20,805 nt of DNA from CAYLLT01 sp964591605 (GTDB taxonomy: Bacteria; Planctomycetota; Phycisphaerae; UBA1845; PWPN01): positions 1 through 20,805 of the forward strand of contig CAZQEN010000105.1 of the NCBI GenBank assembly GCA_964591605.1, in the 5' to 3' direction. The translations under genes were made by a program, and so were the position numbers. Numbering within the stretch: the stretch's first letter is position 1; each line of letters begins with the position of its first letter. Under the pieces are notes generated by a model. That model was not told where the DNA came from and made no database searches. It saw nothing but the letters and a program-made list of their open reading frames with translations. Positions 7,287 through 14,584 of the stretch are shown piece after piece.

Positions 7287-8187
7287 TCCGCTCAGGTCGG
7301 CCCGGATGCTGGTCGCCCTCGCTCTGGCGGCCGGCGCAGGGTGTCAAGGCGACGGCCTCGGGCCGCAGGCCTCGCCGCGCCGATTCCTCGCCGTTCACGA
7401 AACCGGCCCCGTCGAGGAGCCCCAGCCCGCCGATGTCGTCATCGAACGCGTCAATCAGAACAGCGCCGCCATGGCTTTTCTCCTCAAGGCCGGCGGCGTG
7501 GATGCCAAAGGCCGCTACGTCGAGTACGGCCACACCGAAACCTATGACCTCGACGGCACGCTCCTTTATCGCAAGCCGCGAGACCTCTACCTGGAGCTGA
7601 ACCACGCCCTCGGCGGCAAGATCGAGTTCGGCTCCAACGACCAGGAGTTCTGGGTCTGGAAGCGCCTCGGGAAGGAGCGCTACTGGTGGGGCAGGCAGGC
7701 CTCCATCGACGCCAACCAGGAGCTCAACATCCCCCTCCGCCCGACCGACATCGTCGATGTCCTCGGCCTCGGCCGGCTCGACCTCCCCGACCGCTCCGCC
7801 TTCAAGGTCCGCGACGACCGCTACGAGATCCGCCTCACCGCCCAGGACGCCTGGGGCTTCACCCGTCCCGTCAGGCGAATCAGCATCGATCGGCGAGCCC
7901 CGTTCCTGGTCCGCGAGATGATCTACTACTCGCCCGAGGGTCGCCCCCGCGTCGAGGCCGCACTCTCCGACTACACCCCCGTCGGCGAAAATGGCCCCCT
8001 CGTCCCGCGGCGCATCCACATCCACTGGCCTGAGAAGGGCAGTGAGATGTCCCTCGAATTCGCCACGCTCCAGCGCTTTCGTGAAACCCCGGCGGTCCTC
8101 AAACGCTTCACCTCGCCCGTGCAGCAGGGCCGCGATGTCGGCCGGATGGAACGTGTCGATCAGCCGCCCCCTCGGGCAGAGCGGTGA
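7273..8187 (+). CDS. Putative lipoprotein, possible LolA/LolB-like fold
   Basis: The best start is TTG at 7273: AGGAG lies four bases upstream, inside the end of the previous gene, and translation from it gives a positively charged n-region (PLRSAR) before a hydrophobic stretch MLVALALAAGAG and cysteine, a lipoprotein-type signal. An ATG at 7306 is the alternative but would remove the n-region. The mature part starts with a proline-rich spacer, then VIERVNQNSAAMAFLLKAGG, GTLLYRKPRDLYLEL, KIEFGSNDQEFWVW and RLGKERYWWG. This alternation of aromatic beta strands recalls LolA/LolB/DUF4292-type lipoprotein carriers. LRPTDIVDVLGLGRLD follows at about residue 155. The fold call is by sequence style only. 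Its overlap with the upstream conserved gene suggests an operon that may include the downstream RDD protein. Confidence 0.75.
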   Translation: MPLPDPLRSARMLVALALAAGAGCQGDGLGPQASPRRFLAVHETGPVEEPQPADVVIERVNQNSAAMAFLLKAGGVDAKGRYVEYGHTETYDLDGTLLYRKPRDLYLELNHALGGKIEFGSNDQEFWVWKRLGKERYWWGRQASIDANQELNIPLRPTDIVDVLGLGRLDLPDRSAFKVRDDRYEIRLTAQDAWGFTRPVRRISIDRRAPFLVREMIYYSPEGRPRVEAALSDYTPVGENGPLVPRRIHIHWPEKGSEMSLEFATLQRFRETPAVLKRFTSPVQQGRDVGRMERVDQPPPRAER

Positions 8188-8249
8188 CCGCAATGGCCCC
8201 ACCACGGCGGACCAGGTAGGAACGCAGAATGATGGACACGGTCGAACAG

Positions 8250-8287
8250 GGTGGCATGGGCAGCGGACTCGCTGCCCGTGTTTCATG
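8250..8287. repeat. REP-like palindrome between the lipoprotein and RDD genes
   Basis: CATGGGCAGCG (8255-8265) and CGCTGCCCGTG (8270-8280) form an 11-bp stem with one G:T-type pair and a GACT loop, preceded by GGGTGG and followed by TTTCATGC. This type of GGTGGCATGGGCAGCG palindrome is familiar to me from planctomycete genomes. It occupies the start of an upstream-extended frame of the RDD gene, which argues that the RDD protein starts after it. Confidence 0.75.
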
Positions 8288-8312
8288 CGCACGGGCAATA
8301 AAGACGTTGCCA

Positions 8313-10085
8313 ATGCCGCTCCGGGTAGACTTTTCTGCGCTCCTGGATGGAATCCGCATCATCTTATGGGCGTGCGCTTGCCTGGCCGCCCACAGCGCCG
8401 CTGCGCCCCCCGTCTTTGCCCAGGACGGCGCTGCCCCCAGGTTTGAACTGCTCAGCAGCGGCTCCGATGAGTCCCTCTGGATCCTCGTCGGCGAGTGGTC
8501 GCATGAGAAGGGCATCTACAACAACTGGCTCGCCTGGTTTGACAAGACCTCCTCCGACATCCATCCGCTCCCCGGCCCGCTCCCCCAGTCCGGCCGGCCG
8601 CAGCGCCTCGCCCTCGCCGGCCAGGATCTGCACGTCTTCTTCGCCGGCGGCACCCACTTCCGATACGCCCCGCGCCTGTCGCGCCCGGAATTGCGGCTCC
8701 CCGATCAGACCGTCCCCGACGCCCTCGCCGGCGAGCTCGCCGCAGGCCTCCCGAGAATCTGGGCGGTGGTGAAAGCCAGCTCCGCCGAATCCGTGGCCAG
8801 CGAATACCAGCGGGCCCTCCGCCTCCGAGGCGCCCAAACCCCGGCCCAGACCCGGCCCGACACCGCCCCCGAGACCCCGCCCGACATCGGCGCCAACTCG
8901 GCCGCATACCACGTCGTCAGCTACAACGGAGATGTCTGGCGGCCGGAGGTCGCCGCTCCCGTGATCGACCGTTCCAGCGAGCGGGTCTGGCTCGCCGTCG
9001 CCGACGGGCGGATCCATCTCTTCTGGCAGAGAACCCGCCAGGATGCCGACATCCAGTACGCCTGTTATGAGCAGGGCCGCTGGACCTCCGACGACGCCAG
9101 CCCTGCCATTCACCTGGCCGGCGCCCAGCGACTCAGCGGCCCCCTCGCCGAGGGCTTCGTCGGCATCGGAAACCGGCAGATCGTCTTCATCGCCATGGTC
9201 CCCGCCGCACGCTCCCTCTGGCGCCCGCACGCCTACACCCGGCCCGAGCGCGCCGAAGCCGGCAACCCCGTCGGCTGGACCGAGACCCCCGCCCTCCAGC
9301 ACAGCGACGGCCAGCCGCTCCTCCTGCCCGCCGGTTCCACCGCCAGCGTCTTCAGCGACCAGATCGCCATCGTCCGCAGCGCCGCCAAAAACGCCGAAGT
9401 CGCCTTCTGGCGCATCAGCGGCGGCCGCCCCGAACAGCCCTTCACGGCCGTCCCCACCCGCCGCTCCGTTCTCGAACCCGGCCAGCCCGGCTACCGCGAC
9501 CTGCGCACCGCCCTCGCCCTCGGTGCCCTCCTCTTGCTGGTGTTCTGGCGGCGCCACAGCACCTTCGCCTCGCCCGTCGCCCTCCCCGCGGGTTTCGCCC
9601 TGGCCTCCGTCGCACGCCGCGCCGTCGCCGCTCTCCTCGATCTGCTGCCCGCCGCGGTGCTGGTCGGCTGGTGGTTCCATCCCCGTCTGCACGCCGCCCT
9701 CGACGAGCTGGCCATGACCACCGATCCCGCCCAGATCGACGCCGCCTGGCCCGACGTGATCTTCTGGCCCAGCCTCGCCTTCCGACTGGTCTACCTCGCC
9801 TGGTGCATCGGCTTTGAGCTCATCTGGTCCCGCACCCCCGGCAAATGGCTCCTCGGCTGCTCCGTCATCTCCGAATCCGGACCCTCCGTCGGCTGGATGC
9901 AGACCGTCGTCCGCAACGCCACCAAACTCCTCGAACTCGAGCTCTATCTCCCCATCTCCCTGCCGCTCCTGCTCCTGGTCTTCCTCACCCGCAACCGCCA
10001 GCGCGTCGGCGACCTCCTCGCCCACACCCTCGTCGTCGAATCCGCCCCCATCCTCGAAGGCCCCGCCGAAGACGACCGCCCCTGA
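8313..10085 (+). CDS. Exported protein with beta-rich N-terminal region and C-terminal RDD membrane domain
   Basis: From the ATG at 8313 the 590-residue product begins with a signal peptide (IRIILWACACLAAHSAAAPP, likely cleaved near VFAQ). The next 370 residues have repeated strand-like blocks (DLHVFFAGGTHFRY, RVWLAVADGRIHLFWQR, NRQIVFIAMVPAARSLWRP) that could be a beta-propeller outside the membrane. A hydrophobic segment (TALALGALLLLVFW) lies near residue 400. From about 428 to 575 it is RDD-like: SVARRAVAALLDLLPAAVL with the Arg and Asp positions, then SRTPGKWLLGCSVI and VRNATKLLE. RDD domains are small multi-pass domains, some linked to ion transport, but here no substrate can be named. 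The frame is open from 8229, but that part is a REP-like palindrome, so 8313 is preferred despite a weak Shine-Dalgarno. It follows two envelope-related genes on the same strand. Confidence 0.85.
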   Translation: MPLRVDFSALLDGIRIILWACACLAAHSAAAPPVFAQDGAAPRFELLSSGSDESLWILVGEWSHEKGIYNNWLAWFDKTSSDIHPLPGPLPQSGRPQRLALAGQDLHVFFAGGTHFRYAPRLSRPELRLPDQTVPDALAGELAAGLPRIWAVVKASSAESVASEYQRALRLRGAQTPAQTRPDTAPETPPDIGANSAAYHVVSYNGDVWRPEVAAPVIDRSSERVWLAVADGRIHLFWQRTRQDADIQYACYEQGRWTSDDASPAIHLAGAQRLSGPLAEGFVGIGNRQIVFIAMVPAARSLWRPHAYTRPERAEAGNPVGWTETPALQHSDGQPLLLPAGSTASVFSDQIAIVRSAAKNAEVAFWRISGGRPEQPFTAVPTRRSVLEPGQPGYRDLRTALALGALLLLVFWRRHSTFASPVALPAGFALASVARRAVAALLDLLPAAVLVGWWFHPRLHAALDELAMTTDPAQIDAAWPDVIFWPSLAFRLVYLAWCIGFELIWSRTPGKWLLGCSVISESGPSVGWMQTVVRNATKLLELELYLPISLPLLLLVFLTRNRQRVGDLLAHTLVVESAPILEGPAEDDRP

Positions 10086-10217
10086 CCAGCCCTCCCCGGC
10101 TCGCCGCCACCCCCCGCACCGCCCTGTCCCGCTGCCACATCTTTTCCTCGCATCCGTCCGCTGAACCCCTTTCCCGCTCGCCCGCATTCCCAATCCCCCG
10201 CTTCAAATCTCCGTTCT

Positions 10218-10250
10218 CCAATCTCAAATCCAGTTTCGGGCAACACCCGC
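10218..10250 (+). repeat. 33-base dispersed repeat, copy 1
   Basis: Positions 10218-10250 are identical to 10655-10687. The core has a small hairpin CGGG-CAACA-CCCG and is preceded by CAATCTCAAATC-type low-complexity sequence. Similarity continues imperfectly downstream (TCTGTCTCGGTTGCCG here, TCTGTTTCGGTCGCCG there), so the true unit is probably 70 to 80 bases. Confidence 0.85.
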
Positions 10251-10328
10251 GTTGGGCCTTCGTGATCCTCTGTCTCGGTTGCCGGCCAGGCCCGCCCCGC
10301 ATGGCAAACACATAACTTCTTGTTTTCC

Positions 10329-10375
10329 TGACAAAGCTTTTGGAACCGCCGATGCACGCAGATGAACGCTGATTA
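10329..10375 (+). repeat. 47-base dispersed repeat, copy 1
   Basis: TGACAA, then TGGAACCGCCGATG and GCAGATGAACGC, then GATT match 14328-14374 with few differences. Repeats built on AACCGC-GATGAA-GCAGATGAACGC are common intergenic elements in planctomycetes and other environmental bacteria, to my knowledge. This copy lacks the downstream inverted arm seen in the second copy. Confidence 0.75.
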
Positions 10376-10492
10376 AATGCAGGCCCTCTCTTCACCCGCG
10401 GGCGTACCCGATCATCGGCGCGGCGATGCAGGTTCATGGGGTGCCGGGCTGCGGCTTCCTGGAGGCCGTTCATCAGGCAGCACTCGCCTCGA

Positions 10493-10558
10493 ATCTGCGC
10501 AATCTGTGAAATCTGCGGACAATGATTGGGATCCGCAGATGGCGCAGATTTCGCAGAT
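10493..10558. repeat. Long imperfect inverted repeat with 27-base arms
   Basis: The left arm 10493-10519 (ATCTGCGCAATCTGTG and onwards) pairs with 10532-10558 at 23 of 27 positions around a 12-base loop. Within each arm an ATCTGCG submotif recurs about every 9 to 10 bases. It is a strong potential hairpin in DNA or RNA. No T run follows, and the gene that ends upstream is over 400 bases away, so it is unlikely to be an ordinary terminator. Confidence 0.85.
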
Positions 10559-10654
10559 GTCGTCGCCTGCCTTCTGTCCCCTGTACTCCAAGCGCGCAAC
10601 TTCTTTTGTCCGGAAGAACCTGACAAACACGCTTCCATCTCAAATCTCAAATCA

Positions 10655-10687
10655 CCAATCTCAAATCCAGTTTCGGGCAACACCCGC
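10655..10687 (+). repeat. 33-base dispersed repeat, copy 2
   Basis: Identical to 10218-10250. It is preceded by AATCTCAAATC-type tandem sequence, and an AACTTCTT ... CCTGACAAA motif lies upstream of it at about 10600-10626; the same motif follows copy 1 at about 10315-10336. The modules have thus been copied and rearranged within this intergenic region. Confidence 0.85.
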
Positions 10688-10957
10688 CCCAGGTTTTCAG
10701 GATCTTCTGTTTCGGTCGCCGACCCGAGCGGCCCTGGTCCACGGTCAAGCCTTCTGCATCCTGTTTCGAAGTGCGGTTGCTGGCCGCGGATTCCAGTGGT
10801 TGGCGTGGAGATCCCACTGACAACAAGCTGACACCCTGCCCCTCGGCGGCTTTTTCGTCGAGGCGGCGCAAACCTTCCTGCTTCAAGAAGTTGTGATCAT
10901 TTGCCCTGGGCCGACCTCGGATGCTCAAAAACCTTGCTGGTTTGATCTGAATTCCTG

Positions 10958-10985
10958 TTGACAGCACGCACTTCTGTGGTATATT
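10958..10985 (+). promoter_or_regulatory. Sigma70-type promoter of the TPR gene cluster
   Basis: A perfect -35 box TTGACA (10958-10963) and a -10 box TATATT (10980-10985) are separated by 16 bases. Transcription would start near 10992, giving a leader of about 125 bases before the ATG at 11117. The leader contains the CTCAGC hexanucleotide repeat. This is the clearest promoter in the window. Confidence 0.75.
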
Positions 10986-11028
10986 CAGGGGTGAAGTCCG
11001 GACGGGGTTGTGTTCCGGACCTCGCAAG

Positions 11029-11064
11029 CTCAGCCTCAGCCTCAGCCTCAGCCTCAGCCTCAGC
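11029..11064 (+). repeat. Hexanucleotide microsatellite, six CTCAGC units, in the 5' leader
   Basis: Six perfect tandem copies of CTCAGC fill 11029-11064, between the predicted start of transcription and the Shine-Dalgarno at about 11105. Unit number could change by slippage. Because it is outside the coding region, this would alter leader length or structure, not reading frame. Confidence 0.95.
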
Positions 11065-11116
11065 CGCTGGGGAGCAGGGGCGGGAACAGCTCAGACCTGT
11101 TTCGAGGAGACGGCTC

Positions 11117-12409
11117 ATGAGAACCCGATTCTCACTCCTGTCGGCGGCGGCCGTAACCTTTTGTAGTGCAAGCGTTTTGGCGGATGAGACGCCGCCGACT
11201 CCCCCGCCCGGGGACACGGCGGCCCTCTTTGAGCAGGCCGAGCAGCAGATGGCCGCGGGCGACCACGCGGCGGCCGCGGCGACGTACCGTCAGTTGCTCG
11301 ACCAGTTACCGCTCTCGGCCCGCGCCCAGCAGGCCGCGTTCAAGGCGGCCTCGTGCTACGAGGCCCTCGGCCAGCCGCGCGACGCGGTCGAGATGTATGA
11401 GCGCACGGTGTCGATCGGCCGCGACCTGCTCAAACCCCGCTACTACAAGATCGACGGCCGCAAGCAGAACGTGCCCGTGGGCAAGCCGGATTCGCTCAGG
11501 GACCGCATCGAGCGTTCGCTCAAGCGCCAGGCGATCCTGTGCCAGACGCTGGGGGACACGGCCAGGGGCTCGCAGGCCATCCGCTACCTGGCCGCGTTCG
11601 CACCCACCTCGCCCACCGTCGCCGCCCTGATTCCGCTCCAGCTCGAGTTCGAGGGCCGCCCGGCCTCGGAGGCTGCGGACCTGGTCCGCCAGCAGGAACA
11701 GGCCGCTGATCTATGCCGCCAGGCGAAGGAGCTTCTGAGCGCCAACGGACGCGAGCCGGGCATCGCCCTGCTCGACCGTGTGCTCACCGAATACCCGGAT
11801 ACGCCCGCGTCCATCCGCGCCCGCACGGATAAGGCCGGGATCCTCTGGCTCGCCAAGCGATATGAGCAATCCGCGGATCTCTATAAGGACATCCTCGTAA
11901 GGATCGGCAAGGTGGCGCCTGATGTGAACGCCGCCCGAACTGCCAGCTACCGGCTCGCCTGGCTCGATTTCGGCAGCCGGATCAAGAGGGCACAGCGCGA
12001 AGTCAGCACCGGTCAGCCCGTCTCCAATGATGAGTGGCAGGCGGTGCGCGATGCGTGCAAGGTCGTCATGGAACTCGACCCTGATCCCTTGCATCGGGCG
12101 AGGGCGAACGTGACGTTACTCGAAGCATGGGTCTGGCAGGGGCGGCCCGAGGAGGTCATCGCGGCTGCCAACTCTTTCTTCAGGGATTATGCCGCTTCGC
12201 GAGGCACAAAGGGTCTGCTGGTTCGCGAGATATGCTGGGCCCGATGGTTTAAAGCCGAAGCGCTCAAACAGCTGTCACGACCTGAGGAAGCGGCGAAGGA
12301 ATACCGTGCCATACTCCAGGCTTATGCCGACCATTCTGACATTCTCGGTAAGGAGAACTTTCTCGTGGATCACGCCAACGCAAGATTGGCCGAGCTTTCC
12401 AGCGGCTGA
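11117..12409 (+). CDS. Exported TPR-repeat protein
   Basis: The ATG at 11117 has AGGAGA six bases upstream and begins a clean signal peptide (MRTRFSLLSAAAVTFCSASV, cleaved near LADE), so it is preferred over the upstream extension, which would include the promoter and microsatellite. The 430-residue protein contains helical tetratricopeptide-like units: AALFEQAEQQMAAGDHAAAA, a second at AFKAASCYEALGQPRDAVEM, a middle set near DKAGILWLAKRYEQSADLYK, and a last one at WFKAEALKQLSRPEEAAKEY. TPR proteins of this type are periplasmic scaffolds for protein assemblies, similar in style to YbgF/BamD-like proteins, but I see no specific family motif. It heads a cluster with a cysteine-rich secreted protein and a LolA-like exported protein. 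Its partner is unknown. Confidence 0.85.
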   Translation: MRTRFSLLSAAAVTFCSASVLADETPPTPPPGDTAALFEQAEQQMAAGDHAAAAATYRQLLDQLPLSARAQQAAFKAASCYEALGQPRDAVEMYERTVSIGRDLLKPRYYKIDGRKQNVPVGKPDSLRDRIERSLKRQAILCQTLGDTARGSQAIRYLAAFAPTSPTVAALIPLQLEFEGRPASEAADLVRQQEQAADLCRQAKELLSANGREPGIALLDRVLTEYPDTPASIRARTDKAGILWLAKRYEQSADLYKDILVRIGKVAPDVNAARTASYRLAWLDFGSRIKRAQREVSTGQPVSNDEWQAVRDACKVVMELDPDPLHRARANVTLLEAWVWQGRPEEVIAAANSFFRDYAASRGTKGLLVREICWARWFKAEALKQLSRPEEAAKEYRAILQAYADHSDILGKENFLVDHANARLAELSSG

Positions 12410-12554
12410 GTCCGGATCTCGAGTGTCGTTTCTTGTTTGAGTGATGGGGTTATTCTTGGACCATCGGATTCGCCGGTATCGCGCTGAAAACTCACGGTGT
12501 GGACTCCGACGATGCGTAGCCCGATCCGGTGATTCCGATCAGGAGATGAGCATC

Positions 12555-12968
12555 ATGAAACATCGTGTTGCGTTACTGGTTCTACTTCAGGCTGCTTTCG
12601 AGACCCAGCCCGCCCATGCCGTGGACCCGAATTGCAGTGGCGAAGTGGTCACACCTGCCTGTGTCAATTATAATATTTACTGCGATTGTGCCAGTTGCGG
12701 GGCGGAGATTCTCTATTACAGTGCTCCCTGGAGCTGCAAGTCAGGAAATACCGGGTGCTGCAAGTACCTCGGACAGTCGCCCTGCTACTCGAGTGTCACT
12801 TGCCGTAACAATCCCTTCCCGACCTTCAACACGAAATGTACCCGCGTAAACCCGCAAGCGACCCATCGCACCTGTGAACCCTCTATCGGCAACTTGTGCA
12901 CGGACTGCATACGCCCACCGGCCGTGATTGTCTCTCTTGGGGACTATTACTGCGCACCGTGTCAATGA
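12555..12968 (+). CDS. Small secreted protein with 16 cysteines, unknown family
   Basis: The ATG at 12555 follows AGGAG by nine bases and starts a signal peptide (MKHRVALLVLLQAAFETQPA, cleavage after AHA). A second ATG at 12546 is too close to the same AGGAG. The mature part of about 115 residues holds 16 cysteines, spaced 8, 6, 1, 2, 12, 6, 0, 7, 5, 11, 11, 7, 2, 14 and 2 residues apart, including three CxxC pairs (CASC, CTDC, CAPC) and a CC. The export signal and even number suggest up to eight disulfides; CxxC pairs could alternatively bind a metal. I do not recognise the family. The DNA is less GC-rich than its surroundings (for example TATAATATTTACTG), which may hint at transfer. It lies 146 bases after the TPR gene and 12 bases before the next gene. 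Confidence 0.8.
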   Translation: MKHRVALLVLLQAAFETQPAHAVDPNCSGEVVTPACVNYNIYCDCASCGAEILYYSAPWSCKSGNTGCCKYLGQSPCYSSVTCRNNPFPTFNTKCTRVNPQATHRTCEPSIGNLCTDCIRPPAVIVSLGDYYCAPCQ

Positions 12969-12980
12969 GGGTTTATAATC

Positions 12981-14078
12981 ATGCGCATCATGAATCTTTC
13001 ACTACTGTGCTGGGCCTGCTGCGTCACGTTCGCGTGGGCCCAGGAGGCCTCGATTATGAATCCGGAGGCGACAAAGGCCGCGTTGGCTCAAATCGGGCAA
13101 GCTACTCAGGCCAACTTCGACCGTATCCGAACTTGGCGAGGTACCTGGTCCCGCCAGACAACCAGCTTTTACCGCCGGCCGGAGGCCAACGAGGCCCTGA
13201 AGGCTCTGGCGGTCCCGGAAACGGTTATGGAGGTTGTCGCCCCGATCTCGGTCACCGTAGATTTTGCGTTTGATCGTCCCTCTGGGCAATTGTTTGCCCA
13301 TTCAAACAGACAAGACGGGAGTTTCCTGGACAACGTGACGGGCAAGAAGCTGCGCATCCTGGGGAAGGTGTCCCTCCTCGATCATTCGGTGCTATGGACG
13401 CGCGACCGCTTTCTTCGCGCCCACGATGCTCGCTGGGACGAGAACGATCGTCCCATCCGCGAAGGGAGCATCCACCAGGTACCGCAGCGAGACGACGCCG
13501 ATCTCCTGTCCTGCACCGATCCACGCCGGCTCTTCGGGTTCGAGAGTGACCGGCCCACATGGGACGGGCTCGTAGAGGTAGCGCGGTGGGCTCAGAACCG
13601 TCACCCCGACGACATCCAAGCCGCGGCCACAACCCAGCCGGATCAGCAGGGCTACTGGGTCGAGCAGGTGAGGGAGCAGCCGCGGCTCTATCGCTTGGTC
13701 ACGATGGCCAAGAAGCCTCAGCAGAATCTAGATCTCCTGGTGGAATATTGGTTCGATGAAGCGGTGGCGTTTAATCTTGTCCGCGCAGACAGCACTAGCG
13801 CTGGCCTGCGTCGCGGCCACAGGGAGTTCTCTTACCAGGAAATCAACGGGGTTTTTCTGCCCCATCGTATCCTGCGCGAAAGCTTCACTTCGCAAGGGGA
13901 GATCCATTGGAGAGACGAATTGAGTCTTGCCATCTCTCACCTGAACGAAGAACTGCCCCCCGAGCAGTTCACCCTTCAGAGTTTGGGCCTCAGCAATGGT
14001 GAGCGGGTAGTGGACAAGATTCACGGGGGCGAGTTTCAATACGTCGATGGGACCCTCGCTTCTCGGCCCGCCCCATGA
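12981..14078 (+). CDS. Exported protein resembling LolA-like outer-membrane lipoprotein-sorting proteins
   Basis: The 365-residue protein starts with a signal peptide (MNLSLLCWACCVTFAWAQ). Residues about 25-110 form an amphipathic and strand-rich region (NFDRIRTWRGTWSRQT, then ISVTVDFAFDRPSGQLF). The C-terminal third (VEYWFDEAVAFNLVRADS, FSYQEINGVFLPHRILRES, PPEQFTLQSLGLSNGERVVD) matches the pattern of the planctomycete proteins often annotated as outer membrane lipoprotein-sorting (LolA-like). That family assignment is from recalled sequence style, not alignment. A GAGGG nine bases upstream supports the ATG at 12981. The gene starts 12 bases after the cysteine-rich protein and is probably co-transcribed with it. 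A role in handling or presenting that protein or a lipid is only inference. Confidence 0.8.
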   Translation: MRIMNLSLLCWACCVTFAWAQEASIMNPEATKAALAQIGQATQANFDRIRTWRGTWSRQTTSFYRRPEANEALKALAVPETVMEVVAPISVTVDFAFDRPSGQLFAHSNRQDGSFLDNVTGKKLRILGKVSLLDHSVLWTRDRFLRAHDARWDENDRPIREGSIHQVPQRDDADLLSCTDPRRLFGFESDRPTWDGLVEVARWAQNRHPDDIQAAATTQPDQQGYWVEQVREQPRLYRLVTMAKKPQQNLDLLVEYWFDEAVAFNLVRADSTSAGLRRGHREFSYQEINGVFLPHRILRESFTSQGEIHWRDELSLAISHLNEELPPEQFTLQSLGLSNGERVVDKIHGGEFQYVDGTLASRPAP

Positions 14079-14136
14079 AACGACAGGCGCAACGACCCGA
14101 GCCTGCCTTGCGTTTACTGCAGTGCCGTCTAATGCC

Positions 14137-14303
14137 CAGTTCGTATCGTTTCATGCTATGCGGTTGACCTTAAGGCAGTTCCGCCGTGAGCCGGCGATTC
14201 CCCGCCGGCGCGGATTCGCCTTGAGGGCGGCCTCGATGATGCGGCGCTCGGGGTCTTCGAGGGCTCTTTTCAGCGACTGCGAACGGTAGACGGTGTCAGC
14301 GGA
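14137..14303 (-). pseudogene. Degraded Fis-type HTH remnant of an NtrC-family response regulator
   Basis: On the minus strand the frame reads SQSLKRALEDPERRIIEAAL followed by KAN, a close match to the start of the C-terminal Fis-like helix-turn-helix of sigma54-dependent response regulators. After that point the frame breaks. A shifted frame gives RRLTAEL, the original frame resumes with LKVNR, and MKRYEL occurs a few bases later; together these recall the family ending (T-A-x-x-L-x-[IV]-N-R-T-T-L-Y-K-K-M-K-R-Y). The TTLYKK segment is missing. Upstream (higher coordinates) the frame runs into a T-rich stretch and a dispersed repeat, so the receiver and AAA domains are absent. I read this as a gene remnant with frameshifts and a deletion. 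Confidence 0.7.
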
Positions 14304-14327
14304 CGGGGTGGACTGGCCATCTTTTTT

Positions 14328-14423
14328 TGACAAGATGTCTGGAACCGCCGATGAAAGCAGATGAACGCCGATTGACAGGCAAGCCGTTTCTTCATCTGCG
14401 TTTGATCTGCGTTCATCTGCGGT
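14328..14423. repeat. 47-base dispersed repeat, copy 2, with downstream inverted arm
   Basis: Positions 14328-14374 match 10329-10375. Here a complementary arm follows: GATCTGCGTTCATCTGCGGTT near 14404-14424 is the reverse of the AACCGC-GATGAA-GCAGATGAAC series, so the whole can form a large hairpin. It abuts the degraded HTH remnant and may mark the breakpoint where that gene was lost. Confidence 0.75.
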
Positions 14424-14584
14424 TGCCTTCTCTTGGGTTGTGTCCACCCGCCCGCGCCGCGTACTCCGCGCCTCTGCACGCCCCTCCCTCCCCAATTACC
14501 CGCGACCCGCCGCGCTACACACTTTCGCCGCGCGGCCACCTCATCCGTCCCGGGTCTGGCAGTTGTTCCAGGCAACGCCCTCGC

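Larger units (their letters stand above)
10086..10957. other. Long gene-free region rich in small dispersed repeats
   Basis: About 870 bases without a supported coding sequence. The region contains two copies of an identical 33-base repeat (10218 and 10655), one copy of a 47-base repeat shared with 14328, and an imperfect 27-base-arm inverted repeat (10493-10558). Frames across it are short, overlap on both strands and encode no family I recognise. The right end leads into the promoter at 10958. Confidence 0.75.

Noticed and set aside
7216..8313. 365-residue minus-strand frame over the lipoprotein gene
   Set aside because: It is the antisense of a gene with strong Shine-Dalgarno and lipoprotein signal, and has no motif of its own.
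8364..10193. 609-residue minus-strand open frame opposite the RDD gene
   Set aside because: It is Gly/Glu/Ala-rich antisense to a gene with a signal peptide and RDD motif; long antisense frames are expected at this GC content.
9985..10683. LPETG-like peptide (LPETGFEIG) in minus-strand frames, possible sortase signal
   Set aside because: It is the translation of the 33-base dispersed repeat at 10218 and 10655, with no hydrophobic tail or gene context.
11029..11064. CTCAGC tandem units as a CRISPR-like array
   Set aside because: The units are directly adjacent with no spacers; it is a microsatellite.
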